In this document: positions 33,457 to 42,319 of the stretch, in pieces
Numbering within the stretch: position 1 is the stretch's first letter
Layout: every line of letters starts with the position of its first letter
Assembly (NCBI RefSeq): GCF_002156705.1
Contig: NZ_CP019893.1
Location: 2,976,001-3,040,000, forward strand
Source: Natrarchaeobaculum aegyptiacum
Lineage (GTDB): Archaea > Halobacteriota > Halobacteria > Halobacteriales > Natrialbaceae
Direction: 5' to 3'
DNA length: 64,000 nt
Position numbers and translations under genes: made by a program
Notes under the pieces: model-generated
Database searches by the model: none
What the model was told of the DNA's origin: nothing
What the model saw: the letters and a program-made list of their open reading frames with translations, nothing else

Positions 33457-36400
33457 ATGGCTGCCGAGGACGAACGGAGACTTCGGGAGAGGGGAACCGG
33501 TCGCGACGAAGCGGCTGACGATACCGGTGAGTGGGTGCTCGAGGGGCCGTCAGCACCCACGCCAGACGCCGCAGCCGCGGATCTGGCGAGTGACCTCGCG
33601 GACTCCTGTCGCGGCGACGTCAGGTTCGACGAGTACACGCGCGTGCTCTACGCGACCGACGGCAGCATCTACAGCGCCCAGCCAGCCGGTGTCGTCTTCC
33701 CGCGAGACGTCGACGACGTGCAGGCTGCAGTCCGGGTCGCCTCGGCACACGACGTCCCCGTCCTCCCGCGTGGGGCAGGCTCCTCGCTCGCCGGACAGGC
33801 CGTCGGCCCCGGTTGCGTGGTACTCGACCTCTCGAAGCATATGGACTCGGTTCTCGAGGTCGACACCGATGCCCGACTCGCTCGAGTACAGCCGGGAGTC
33901 GTTCAGGACGACCTCGACGCGGTGCTCGAGCCCCACGGGCTGAAGTTCGCCCCGGACCCGGCGTCGTCGAACCGGGCGACCGTCGGCGGTGGGATCGGTA
34001 ACAACTCGACGGGTGCCCACTCGGTGCGGTACGGGATCACCGACGCCTACACCGAGGAGCTTCGGGTGGTGCTCCCGAACGGCGAGGTGATCCACACCCG
34101 CGAGGTCGTCCTCGACGGGCCGGAGTACGACGAGATCGTCGAGGCAGACACTCGCGAGGCGGCGATCTATCGGACGGTCAGGCAACTGGTCGAGGAGAAC
34201 CACGATGAGATCGACGAGCGCTACCCGGACCTGAAACGGCGAGTGACCGGCTACAACCTCGATCGGGTGATCTACGAACGTGCAGACGGCGAGCGGGTGA
34301 TCAACCTCTCGAAGCTCCTCGTCGGTGCGGAGGGAACCCTCGGCGTCGTCGTGGAGGCCACCGTCTCGCTGGTCACCCGTCCCGGAGAAACCGCGCTCGC
34401 GCTCTACTGTTTCCCCGAACTGCAGGCGGCCCTCCGGGCGGTCCCCGAAGCGCTCGAGTACCCCGTCAGCGCGGTCGAATTGATGGACGAGGAGGTCTTC
34501 CGACTCGCCCGGGAGTCAGACGGCTACGCCCAGTACGCCGAGCCCATCCCGGAGGAGACTGCGGCAGCGCTGCTGCTCGAGTGGGACGACGAACTCGTTT
34601 CTGGTACCGAGGACGGTGACGACGACGGCCACACCCAACGGGCGGCCTTCGAGGCTGCCGTCGCGGAGACGACCGCCCACTTCGTCGACGACGGCGACGC
34701 GTTCGAGGTGCTCGAAGCCTACACCGAATCGGCACAGGCTGATCTCTGGAACCTCCGGAAGGCCGCGATCCCCCTGCTCATGAGCCTCGAGGGCGATCCG
34801 AAGCCGTACCCGTTCATCGAGGACGCGACAGTCCCTCCCGAGGAACTCGCCGCCTACGTCGCGGACTTCGAGGCGGTGCTCGAAGATCACGACACGGAGG
34901 CTGCGTACTTCGCGCACGCGGGTTCGGGAACGCTCCACATCCGGCCAATCCTGAACCTCAAATCCGGGTCTGGCGTCGAGGCCATGCGGTCGATCACCGA
35001 CGACGTGACCGACCTCGTCCTCGAGCGCGGGGGCTCGTTCTCGGGCGAACACGGCGACGGGATGGCCCGGACGGAGTTTACTCCCAAGATGTACGGCGAG
35101 GACCTCTGGGAGGCTTTCAAGCGAGTGAAAACCGCATTCGATCCCGACTGGCTCATGCACCCGGGGAACGTCGTCTACCGCGACGGTCCCGGGGACGTCG
35201 GTCCGGACTCCGAGCGCGGCGTCGGCGCTGACGTGCGCGACCACCTGCGATACGGGCCGAGCTATAGCTCGCTCGAGCCCCAGACGACCCTCGATTTCGA
35301 GCCGGAGGGCGGCTTCTCGCACCTCGTGGAACTCTGTAACGGCTGTGGCACCTGTCGGCAGCGCGACGGCGACGTGATGTGTCCGACCTACCGGGCGAGC
35401 GACGAAGAGATCGAGACCACGCGCGGGCGGGCGAACCTCCTGCGAGCGGCCATCAGCGGCGATCTTTCGCCGGAAGAACGCCACAGCGAACAGTTCCAGA
35501 CCGCGGTGCTCGACCACTGCATCGGCTGCAAGGGCTGCCAGCGGGACTGCCCGACCGGCGTCGACCTCGCGAAGCTCAAAGCCGAGGTGAAACACCCGTA
35601 CCACGAGCGCGAGGGCGTCACGCTTCGCGAGCGACTCTTCGCCGATATCGATCGGTTCGCGGCGATCGGCAGCACCCTCGCACCGGTCGCGAACCGCCTC
35701 CCGCAGGTTCCGGGAGCACGGTCCCTCCTCGAGCGGACCGTCGGAATCGCTGCCGAGCGAAGCCTTCCCACGTTCCACCGGGAGTCGCTGGTCGAATGGT
35801 TCGAGTCGCGAGGCGCCGACGGCGCCTCGAAAACGCGAGCGGCAGCGCCGCGGGCGAAGCGCGGCCCGCAGGTCGACGCCGACGAAGCCGATCTCGGAGT
35901 CGTTCTCGTTCCGGACACCGATACGAACTACTCGAATCCCGATCGTGGAAAGGCCGCCGTCGCGTTGCTCGAGGCGGCGAACGTCCACGTGCGCGTGCCG
36001 GACCTCGGTCCGACAGGCCGGGCGGCCTACTCACAGGGACTGCTCGAGACAGCCCGCGAGCAAGGGGAAGCGTTCCTCGATGACTGTGAGCCGTTCCTCG
36101 AGCGCGGCTGGTCGATCCTGTTCGTCGAACCGAGCGACGGGGCGATGGTGCTCGACGAATACAGTTCGCTCCTCGACGTCGACGACAGTGACCTCGAGCG
36201 CCTTCAGACGAACACGTTCGGCGTTTGTGAGTACGTCGACGAGCACGGTCTCGACGGCTGTTTCGCCTACGACCGCGAGGCCGCTGCCCGGACGCCGCTG
36301 GTCTATCACGGCCACTGCCACGAGACGGCCCGCGGTGCGGAGGGCCACGCCATCTCGGTACTCGAGCGGGCAGGCTACGACGTCACGCCGGTCGACTCGA

Positions 36401-36732
36401 CCTGCTGTGGGATGGCCGGCAGCTTCGGGTACGAGGCCGAACACTACGACCTCTCGCGGGAGATCGGGCGTCTCCTCCGCGACCAGCTCGTCGGCGCGAC
36501 GACCGGGAACTCGAGTGAGCGAGCACCGACTGGTGGTTCCTACGCTGGCGACGAATCGAAATACGACGCCGATAGGAGCCCCGGGCCCGTCGTCGACGAC
36601 GGCGCTGACGCTGTTGTCGACGCGACAGTCGTCGCCACCGGCACCTCCTGTCGGACCCAGATCGGAGACTTCGACGGATTCGACGACCCGCTCCATCCGG
36701 TCGAGGCGCTCGTGGCCGTCCTCGAGGACTGA
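33457..36732 (+). CDS. FAD-linked and iron-sulfur dehydrogenase (D-lactate/glycolate/2-hydroxyglutarate type)
   Basis: A 1091-aa fused enzyme. The N-terminal FAD-binding domain (FAD_binding_4) shows PRGAGSSLAGQAVG and TVGGGIGNNSTGAHS. The FAD-oxidase C-terminal domain contains FSGEHGDGMARTEF. A ferredoxin-like region has CNGCGTCRQRDGDVMCPTY and CIGCKGCQRDCPTG, binding two 4Fe-4S clusters. The end carries CCG-type motifs, including CCGMAGSFGYEAEHYDLSRE. Proteins of this layout (YdiJ or Dld type) oxidise D-2-hydroxy acids and pass electrons to the respiratory chain. D-lactate is the commonest assignment in haloarchaea, but sequence alone does not settle the substrate. Confidence 0.85.
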   Translation: MAAEDERRLRERGTGRDEAADDTGEWVLEGPSAPTPDAAAADLASDLADSCRGDVRFDEYTRVLYATDGSIYSAQPAGVVFPRDVDDVQAAVRVASAHDVPVLPRGAGSSLAGQAVGPGCVVLDLSKHMDSVLEVDTDARLARVQPGVVQDDLDAVLEPHGLKFAPDPASSNRATVGGGIGNNSTGAHSVRYGITDAYTEELRVVLPNGEVIHTREVVLDGPEYDEIVEADTREAAIYRTVRQLVEENHDEIDERYPDLKRRVTGYNLDRVIYERADGERVINLSKLLVGAEGTLGVVVEATVSLVTRPGETALALYCFPELQAALRAVPEALEYPVSAVELMDEEVFRLARESDGYAQYAEPIPEETAAALLLEWDDELVSGTEDGDDDGHTQRAAFEAAVAETTAHFVDDGDAFEVLEAYTESAQADLWNLRKAAIPLLMSLEGDPKPYPFIEDATVPPEELAAYVADFEAVLEDHDTEAAYFAHAGSGTLHIRPILNLKSGSGVEAMRSITDDVTDLVLERGGSFSGEHGDGMARTEFTPKMYGEDLWEAFKRVKTAFDPDWLMHPGNVVYRDGPGDVGPDSERGVGADVRDHLRYGPSYSSLEPQTTLDFEPEGGFSHLVELCNGCGTCRQRDGDVMCPTYRASDEEIETTRGRANLLRAAISGDLSPEERHSEQFQTAVLDHCIGCKGCQRDCPTGVDLAKLKAEVKHPYHEREGVTLRERLFADIDRFAAIGSTLAPVANRLPQVPGARSLLERTVGIAAERSLPTFHRESLVEWFESRGADGASKTRAAAPRAKRGPQVDADEADLGVVLVPDTDTNYSNPDRGKAAVALLEAANVHVRVPDLGPTGRAAYSQGLLETAREQGEAFLDDCEPFLERGWSILFVEPSDGAMVLDEYSSLLDVDDSDLERLQTNTFGVCEYVDEHGLDGCFAYDREAAARTPLVYHGHCHETARGAEGHAISVLERAGYDVTPVDSTCCGMAGSFGYEAEHYDLSREIGRLLRDQLVGATTGNSSERAPTGGSYAGDESKYDADRSPGPVVDDGADAVVDATVVATGTSCRTQIGDFDGFDDPLHPVEALVAVLED

Positions 36733-36759
36733 GGCGAGTACTCTCCACCTGCTGCCGGT

Positions 36760-38496
36760 TCAGGGCGCTTCGTTGTCGGGGAGGTCGGTCTCCGACGCGT
36801 CACGTTCGACCCCGGAAAATTCGAAGCGTGCGCCACCGGACGCGCTCTCGGTGACTTCGACGGTCCAGCCGTGGGCGTCGGCGATCTGGCGAACGATACT
36901 CAGTCCGAGTCCGGTTCCGTCGCGGCCGGTCGAATACCCGTGTTCGAACACCTGCTCGCGGTTTTCGGGTGGAACGCCGACACCGTCGTCCTCGACGACG
37001 AACGTGACGTGACCGGAGCCCCCGGCCTCGACGCCGACGGTCACGGTGAGTTCCTCCGACGCCCGGTCGTCCTCGTCCGGGACGCCGTGTTCGATCGCGT
37101 TCCGGAACAGGTTCTCGAGCACCCGGAGCAGCCGATCGGGATCGGCCTGGATCGTCGCACTCGAGTCGATCTCGAGGGTTGCCGATCCCGTGTCGACGCC
37201 CTCCCACGCTCGTCTCGCCAGTGCCCCGAGATCCACGCGTTCGGTCCCGGTCACGGCTTTCCCCTCGCGGGCGAGTGTGAGGATGTCCTCGATGATCGCT
37301 TCCATCCGACCGTGGTGTCGCTCGATCTTCTCGTAGTACTCTTCCTCCCCGGTCTGTTCGACGAGGCCGAGCGAGCCGCGGGCGACGTTGAGCGGGTTGC
37401 GCAGATCGTGTGAGACCAGACTGGCGAACTGCTCGAGGCGGTCGTTCTGGCGGCGAAGCTGTCGCTCCCGTCGGCTCACGTCAGTAACGTCGTGGGTGAT
37501 CAGGACCCAGCCGACGTGGCGGCCGTAGTCGTCCTCGATCGGCCGGGTCGTCACCTCGAGTCTCGTCTCCGTCTCCTCGACGTCGATCGTCGTCCCGCCG
37601 GACCCGGTGGTGAGTGACTCGACGTGGTGGTAAAGTGCCGTCTCGCCGACGAGGTCGGCGAACGGCCGACCGATCAGACTCGTCGACTCGACGCCGAGAA
37701 CGCTCAGCGTGAATCGCCCAGCGTCGTTGACGTCGATCAGCCGCCCGGCGTCGTCGAGGACGAACACGCCGTCCTGGACGGTCTCGAGGACGCGATCGCT
37801 GGCGATGGGGAGGAGGTCGATCAGCTGATACCGGATGATCGCGACCGCGAACAGGAGACTCACGACGGGGAGGACCAGTGGAGTCACGTCGACGTCGACG
37901 AGCCCGACAGTGAGTGCGAGGCTGGTCACCCCCGGTGTGAGTGTTGCCAGAACGAGCATCGCAGCCTGGCGGCGGTAGATCGACCTCGATCGAAGGGCAA
38001 CGCCAGCGAACATCGCACCGACCGCCAGGAGTAGCGCGTAGCTGTAAGCCAGGTGACCGACCAGCGCCACGCCGTGATCCGGCGCGACCGCTATACTCGA
38101 GGCTGGGTCGGGTTCGATCGTCCCGAAGAAGTGGTTGCCGGGGTCAGCGATGGCGAAGACAGCGACGGTGACCGGATGAACCGACAGTGCGAGGTACGTG
38201 GCCGGCCCGAGAAACCGTTCACGGCCAGTGTACTCGAGAGCGAAGACGACCAGTGCTGCAGCGCCGATAGCGATCCCGACGTACAGAGCGCGGTACAGCA
38301 CCGCCGAGAGCGCGGGGTCGGTGACCGTCACGTTCGCCAGCAGGATTGCGCTCCAGTACAGCCCGGCACCGACGTACACGAGCAGTGACCAGCCACCGGG
38401 GCGGTCTCGGTACTGCCAGAGAACGGCCAGCAGCAGGATCGACGTGAGTACAGCCGCGGCGTACCCGGCCTGCAGCGCCGGTTGCTCGAGAGCCAC
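36760..38496 (-). CDS. Sensor histidine kinase with 7TM N-terminal domain and PAS domain
   Basis: A 578-aa membrane kinase with a GTG start. Residues 1 to about 225 contain seven hydrophobic helices of the HisKA_7TM type. A PAS domain follows (DGVFVLDDAGRLIDVNDAGR near residue 245). The dimerisation/phosphoacceptor H-box is SLVSHDLRNPLN near residue 365, and the ATPase shows ENLFRNAIEHG (N box), VEDDGVGVPPENR (G1) and GTGLGLSIVRQI (G2). It probably passes a membrane or energy-related signal to a response regulator that is not encoded nearby. The next gene is a close paralogue in the same orientation. Confidence 0.9.
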   Translation of the reverse strand: MALEQPALQAGYAAAVLTSILLLAVLWQYRDRPGGWSLLVYVGAGLYWSAILLANVTVTDPALSAVLYRALYVGIAIGAAALVVFALEYTGRERFLGPATYLALSVHPVTVAVFAIADPGNHFFGTIEPDPASSIAVAPDHGVALVGHLAYSYALLLAVGAMFAGVALRSRSIYRRQAAMLVLATLTPGVTSLALTVGLVDVDVTPLVLPVVSLLFAVAIIRYQLIDLLPIASDRVLETVQDGVFVLDDAGRLIDVNDAGRFTLSVLGVESTSLIGRPFADLVGETALYHHVESLTTGSGGTTIDVEETETRLEVTTRPIEDDYGRHVGWVLITHDVTDVSRRERQLRRQNDRLEQFASLVSHDLRNPLNVARGSLGLVEQTGEEEYYEKIERHHGRMEAIIEDILTLAREGKAVTGTERVDLGALARRAWEGVDTGSATLEIDSSATIQADPDRLLRVLENLFRNAIEHGVPDEDDRASEELTVTVGVEAGGSGHVTFVVEDDGVGVPPENREQVFEHGYSTGRDGTGLGLSIVRQIADAHGWTVEVTESASGGARFEFSGVERDASETDLPDNEAP

Positions 38497-38558
38497 TCGG
38501 CTATGTCGTGTCGAAACCGCCTAAAACTCTCTGGCCAGCGGGTTTCCCCTCCCGCTGG

Positions 38559-40379
38559 TCACTCCGCTGACGACACGGCTCGTCGAGCATCCCGGTCGTG
38601 CCGTGGGTCGTGGTCGGGGTCGACGACTTCGACACCATGAAACTCGAAGCGTGCGCCACCGGACGCGCTCTCGGTGACTTCGACGGTCCAGCCGTGGGCG
38701 TCGGCGATCTGGCGAACGATACTCAGTCCGAGGCCAGCGCCGTCGGACCCGGTGGAGTAGCCGTCCTCGAACACCGCCTCGCGTTTCGAGGGTGGGATGC
38801 CGACGCCGTCGTCCTCGACGTAGATGCCGTGACGGTCGGACTCGATTTCTGTGAACAGGCCGGCGGCGACCTCGAGGGACTCGGCCGGTGGATCGTGGTC
38901 TCCAGAGACGCTACTATCGGCCCGGTCGTCGTTCAGGCGGGCCTCGAGTTCGGGGCTCAGATCGTCCTCGACTCCGTGTTCGATCGAATTGCGAAACAGG
39001 TTCTCGAGCAAGCGTCGGACCCGATCTTCGTCGGCGACGATTCGTGCGTCGCCGTCGACGGTGAGCGTCGCCGCACCGGTTTCGACGCCGTCCCAGGCGC
39101 GTTCGGCGAGCGCGGCCAGGCTGACGGGTTCTGGATCCGTCACGGGCTGGCCAGTGCGGGCGAGCGCGAGGACGTCCTCGATGATCGTTTCCATCCGCTC
39201 GTGGGAGTGTTCGATCTCCGCGAGATAGGTCTCGTCGCCGGTTTCGCGGGCCATCTCGAGGTAGCCGTTGGCGACGTTGAGCGGGTTACGCAGGTCGTGT
39301 GAGACGACGCGGGCGAACTGCTCGAGCCGGTCGTTCTGGCGCTCGAGTTCCCGTTCGCGACGGTGGCGATCGGTGACGTCGGCGATCAGGACGAGCCAGC
39401 CAACGTGGCGATCACGGTCGTCTTCGATCGGCGTCACCCGGACCTCGTAGTGGCGGCCGTCGACGGTCACGTCCGTCGTCGACGGCTCGGCCGTGTCGGT
39501 GAGTTCGGCGAACACCGACTGACGGTCCGGGACGTCGCCGATGATCGAGTCGACGTGTCGACCGGCCAGTCGTTCGTCTCCGGTTGCCAAAATCGCTCGG
39601 CCGGCGGGGTTGACGTCGACGAGTCGCCCCTGCCTGTCGACGACGAAGATCCCTTCCGAAATCGTGTCGAGGACGCGGTCGTGAGCGATCGGTACGATGT
39701 CCCCGAGCCGGTAGCGGACGATCGCGACCGAGTGGAGCCCGCCCATGACGACGTAACCGATCGGCGTCGTGTCGGCGGAGACAGGGCCGACGACGTGAAC
39801 TGCGTTGAACAGCCACGGGAACGTCGCCCCGCCGAGCAGCGCGAGCGCCTGTCCACGGTACAGCGACCGGGACGTGATCAGGAACTCGAGGATGAGCGCG
39901 GTCGCGACGGTCATCAGGAAATACGAGTAGATCGTGTGAAGCTGGAACGCGACGCCCCACTCGACAGCGACACCGGTCACCAGCGTCGGATCCGGCTCAA
40001 GAGCGGTAAAGAAGACGTTCCCGGGGTTCGAAAAGGCGAGGGCGACGACGACGATTGGCTCGATCGAAAGCAGCGCGATCGTCTCTTTCCTGACGAATCG
40101 CTCGCGTCCGGTGTAGACGAGCGCGAACACCAGGACCGCGACGACGCTGAGGCCCACGCCGACGTAGAGGAACCGCTCGGCGAAAACCGAGATTGTGTAA
40201 CTGTCACTCGCGGTTCCGACGAGCCGTGATGCAGAGAAGATAGCGGTCCCGAGGAGCGTCGCGGCGAGCGGCGTGGCACCGACCCGTTCGCGGTAGTGCC
40301 ACATAACGACCGTGAGAACTGCTCCAACGGCGGTGGCGACGGCGTATGCGACGAACAACACCGCATGACTGACCGTCAT
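38559..40379 (-). CDS. Sensor histidine kinase, 7TM/PAS type, paralogue of the downstream kinase
   Basis: A 606-aa kinase with the same domain order as its neighbour. Seven N-terminal helices are followed by PAS (EGIFVVDRQGRLVDVNPAGR), an H-box RVVSHDLRNPLN, and an ATPase with ENLFRNSIEHG and GAGLGLSIVRQIADAHGWTV. The two are nearly identical over the final G2-to-C-terminus stretch (VTESASGGARFEF) while the membrane parts differ, which points to tandem duplication followed by sensor divergence. An insert of about 30 residues precedes the G1 box. Only 62 nt separate the genes, so they may be cotranscribed. Confidence 0.9.
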   Translation of the reverse strand: MTVSHAVLFVAYAVATAVGAVLTVVMWHYRERVGATPLAATLLGTAIFSASRLVGTASDSYTISVFAERFLYVGVGLSVVAVLVFALVYTGRERFVRKETIALLSIEPIVVVALAFSNPGNVFFTALEPDPTLVTGVAVEWGVAFQLHTIYSYFLMTVATALILEFLITSRSLYRGQALALLGGATFPWLFNAVHVVGPVSADTTPIGYVVMGGLHSVAIVRYRLGDIVPIAHDRVLDTISEGIFVVDRQGRLVDVNPAGRAILATGDERLAGRHVDSIIGDVPDRQSVFAELTDTAEPSTTDVTVDGRHYEVRVTPIEDDRDRHVGWLVLIADVTDRHRRERELERQNDRLEQFARVVSHDLRNPLNVANGYLEMARETGDETYLAEIEHSHERMETIIEDVLALARTGQPVTDPEPVSLAALAERAWDGVETGAATLTVDGDARIVADEDRVRRLLENLFRNSIEHGVEDDLSPELEARLNDDRADSSVSGDHDPPAESLEVAAGLFTEIESDRHGIYVEDDGVGIPPSKREAVFEDGYSTGSDGAGLGLSIVRQIADAHGWTVEVTESASGGARFEFHGVEVVDPDHDPRHDRDARRAVSSAE

Positions 40380-40464
40380 CGATCGTGATAGGTCTACGAT
40401 CGCTAAAAATGTGTGGTCGATTTGCCGGGATACAATTCGCTCGACGAACGACGTCGGCCCCTGC

Positions 40465-41373
40465 TCAGCCAGAACGGTGGGCGGTCGTTACTTCACAGCC
40501 GTCCTCGGTAACGATCACGGTATGTTCTTTCTGGCTGACGAGACAGCCGTCGTCCTCCTTCAGGACGGGATACCCGTGGAGGACGTTGTTGCGCTTGAGC
40601 CGGCGGACCGCCATCTCCGCGCGGTCGGTCTCGAGCCAGCGCGTCGCGAACGGCAGGGTGCGGAACTCCGCTGTAATCTGGTCGAGTGCCGCTCGAGCCT
40701 GTCGGTTCCGGACGTTTCGTTCGTGTTCGAGGGCGAAGATTTCCTCTTTGGCTCCCTCGGTGACCTTGCCGCCGCCGTCTGTGGCGAACGGTTCGATCGC
40801 GACGACGTCGCCGACCTCGAGGGTTGTCCCCTGTGAGACGGCTCGGTTGGGGATGTTCGGACTGGTGTGTTGTTCCCAGTGGCCCAGCCCGTGCCCGGTG
40901 AGGTTAACGACGGGGTTGTAACCGTAGCCGTCGATGACGTCTTCGATCTCGGCACCGATATCGCCGGTACTCACGCCCGGTTCGACGACGTCGATGGCAG
41001 CCTCGAGTGCCTGTTCGGAGGCTTCCGCGAGTTCGGGGTTCCCGGAGAGGTCGACCGTGATCGCGGTGTCGGCGAGCCAGCCGTCGACGTGAACGCCGAT
41101 GTCGAGGTTGATCATCTCCTCGCCGAAGGTCGTCTCGTCGTCGATCGACGGCGTCGCGTGCGCGGCCTCCTCGTCCACGGAGATGTTGACCGGGAACGCT
41201 GGCTGGCCGCCGAGTTCGCGGATTCGATCTTCGGCGTACGCTGCGATCTCGAGGTGGGTCACACCGACCTCGACGCGTTCGGCGGTCTCCTCGCGCACCT
41301 GGGCCAGGATCTCACCTGCCTCACGGTGTTTCTCGTACTGCTCGGACTGAAGGTCCACCTCGGAATCGGCCAT
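40465..41373 (-). CDS. map: Methionine aminopeptidase, type II
   Basis: A 302-aa enzyme that removes the initiator methionine from nascent proteins. Metal ligands are in INLDIGVHVDGWLADTAITV (two Asp), GHGLGHWEQH (His) and VAIEPFATDGGG (Glu). An insertion of about 60 residues between the two C-terminal ligands identifies the type II (archaeal/eukaryotic) class. The ATG at 41373 (MADSEVDLQSEQYEKHREAG) is chosen; upstream in-frame extension looks non-coding. Confidence 0.94.
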   Translation of the reverse strand: MADSEVDLQSEQYEKHREAGEILAQVREETAERVEVGVTHLEIAAYAEDRIRELGGQPAFPVNISVDEEAAHATPSIDDETTFGEEMINLDIGVHVDGWLADTAITVDLSGNPELAEASEQALEAAIDVVEPGVSTGDIGAEIEDVIDGYGYNPVVNLTGHGLGHWEQHTSPNIPNRAVSQGTTLEVGDVVAIEPFATDGGGKVTEGAKEEIFALEHERNVRNRQARAALDQITAEFRTLPFATRWLETDRAEMAVRRLKRNNVLHGYPVLKEDDGCLVSQKEHTVIVTEDGCEVTTAHRSG

Positions 41374-41491
41374 GCACCGGGGTTGTACCGGTCGACAAAA
41401 AGAGGTTCCGCTCTCGAGATCGGTAGCGCCCTCGTCCGGACCGATCGTGTATCCTCGACGCTCGCGATCCGCGCTCCGTTTCGCGGTCGCC

Positions 41492-41611
41492 TCAGGAGTC
41501 ACGCCGGTCGACCCACGAACACCGTGGGCAGGCGGCCAGTCCCTGAACGTTCGACAGCGTCGTCTCACAGTCAGGGCAGACCCGAGCCGGATGATGTGGT
41601 GCTCGAAGCAT
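41492..41611 (-). CDS. 39-aa zinc-ribbon small protein
   Basis: A short gene on the minus strand with two CPxC knuckles, [12 protein letters not shown] and [13 protein letters not shown], 16 residues apart. Haloarchaea encode many such tiny zinc-finger proteins, some affecting motility and biofilm formation, though this one is not assigned. A strong TATA-like GATTAAATATC lies 23-33 nt before the start, matching leaderless transcription. It sits between map and a small membrane protein gene. It is too short to be picked up by a simple long-ORF scan. Confidence 0.72.
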   Translation of the reverse strand: MLRAPHHPARVCPDCETTLSNVQGLAACPRCSWVDRRDS

Positions 41612-41633
41612 CACTCCGGACCACGAATACGAC

Positions 41634-41644
41634 GATATTTAATC
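41634..41644 (-). promoter_or_regulatory. TATA box of the 39-aa zinc-ribbon gene
   Basis: On the minus strand GATTAAATATC lies 23-33 nt before the ATG at 41611, with consensus-like haloarchaeal spacing. Confidence 0.55.
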
Positions 41645-41725
41645 TTGGGTACGACGATCGTCGATGATCCGTGGACGGCCGAAACCCGCACACTTACCTC
41701 GGGTGCTCGTGAACAACCGGCGACG

Positions 41726-42082
41726 ATGACGGAGGTCGCGTTGCTCGTCGCGTTCTGCGCCGTAATGGGGGCCGTCGCGATCGTCAAGTTCGCCCTCGCA
41801 GACGAACGCGACCCCGTCGACGCGGGCGTGATTCTCGTCGTGTGGGGGATCACCGTGCTCGCAGCCCTGTGGACGGCACTCGAGGAGGGCTGGCTCGTCT
41901 TCGAGCACCACCTGTTGCTCGCGGTGGTCGGGATCGTCCTCGTCGGAAGCGGCGTCGCGGTGATGGTCGTCTACTGGCACCATTCTCCGCAGTCGACACC
42001 GATGCGCCGCCGGGTGGCCGAGTCCGGAGAGCGGGCCGAGTCCACCGACCATGAGGCGAACGGTGATTCACCGCGACAGTGA
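41726..42082 (+). CDS. Small membrane protein of unknown function
   Basis: A 118-aa protein with three hydrophobic helices (about residues 3-23, 33-52 and 60-82) and a hydrophilic C-terminal tail. I do not recognise the family. I chose the ATG at 41726 (MTEVALLVAFCAVMGAVAI), which begins the first membrane helix; the longer open frame upstream overlaps the map promoter and the antisense zinc-ribbon gene and is not credible. Confidence 0.6.
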   Translation: MTEVALLVAFCAVMGAVAIVKFALADERDPVDAGVILVVWGITVLAALWTALEEGWLVFEHHLLLAVVGIVLVGSGVAVMVVYWHHSPQSTPMRRRVAESGERAESTDHEANGDSPRQ

Positions 42083-42319
42083 CTCCGGAACGATCGCTCG
42101 TCAACCGTCGGCTTCTACCGACGACGATCGACGAGGATCCGTCCACCGGCGGCCAGCCGTCGTTCACGATCGTTCGACGACGTTTGCCGTCTGACGGGCT
42201 CGAGGTGACGATTTTCGGACGTTCGACGGATCGAGACGCGCCGACGCGGGCAGACCGGCACCCGTTCCAGACGGAAATGGTAGGTCTTTTACCCGCCCTC
42301 CGAGCAGTCTACAGACGAG

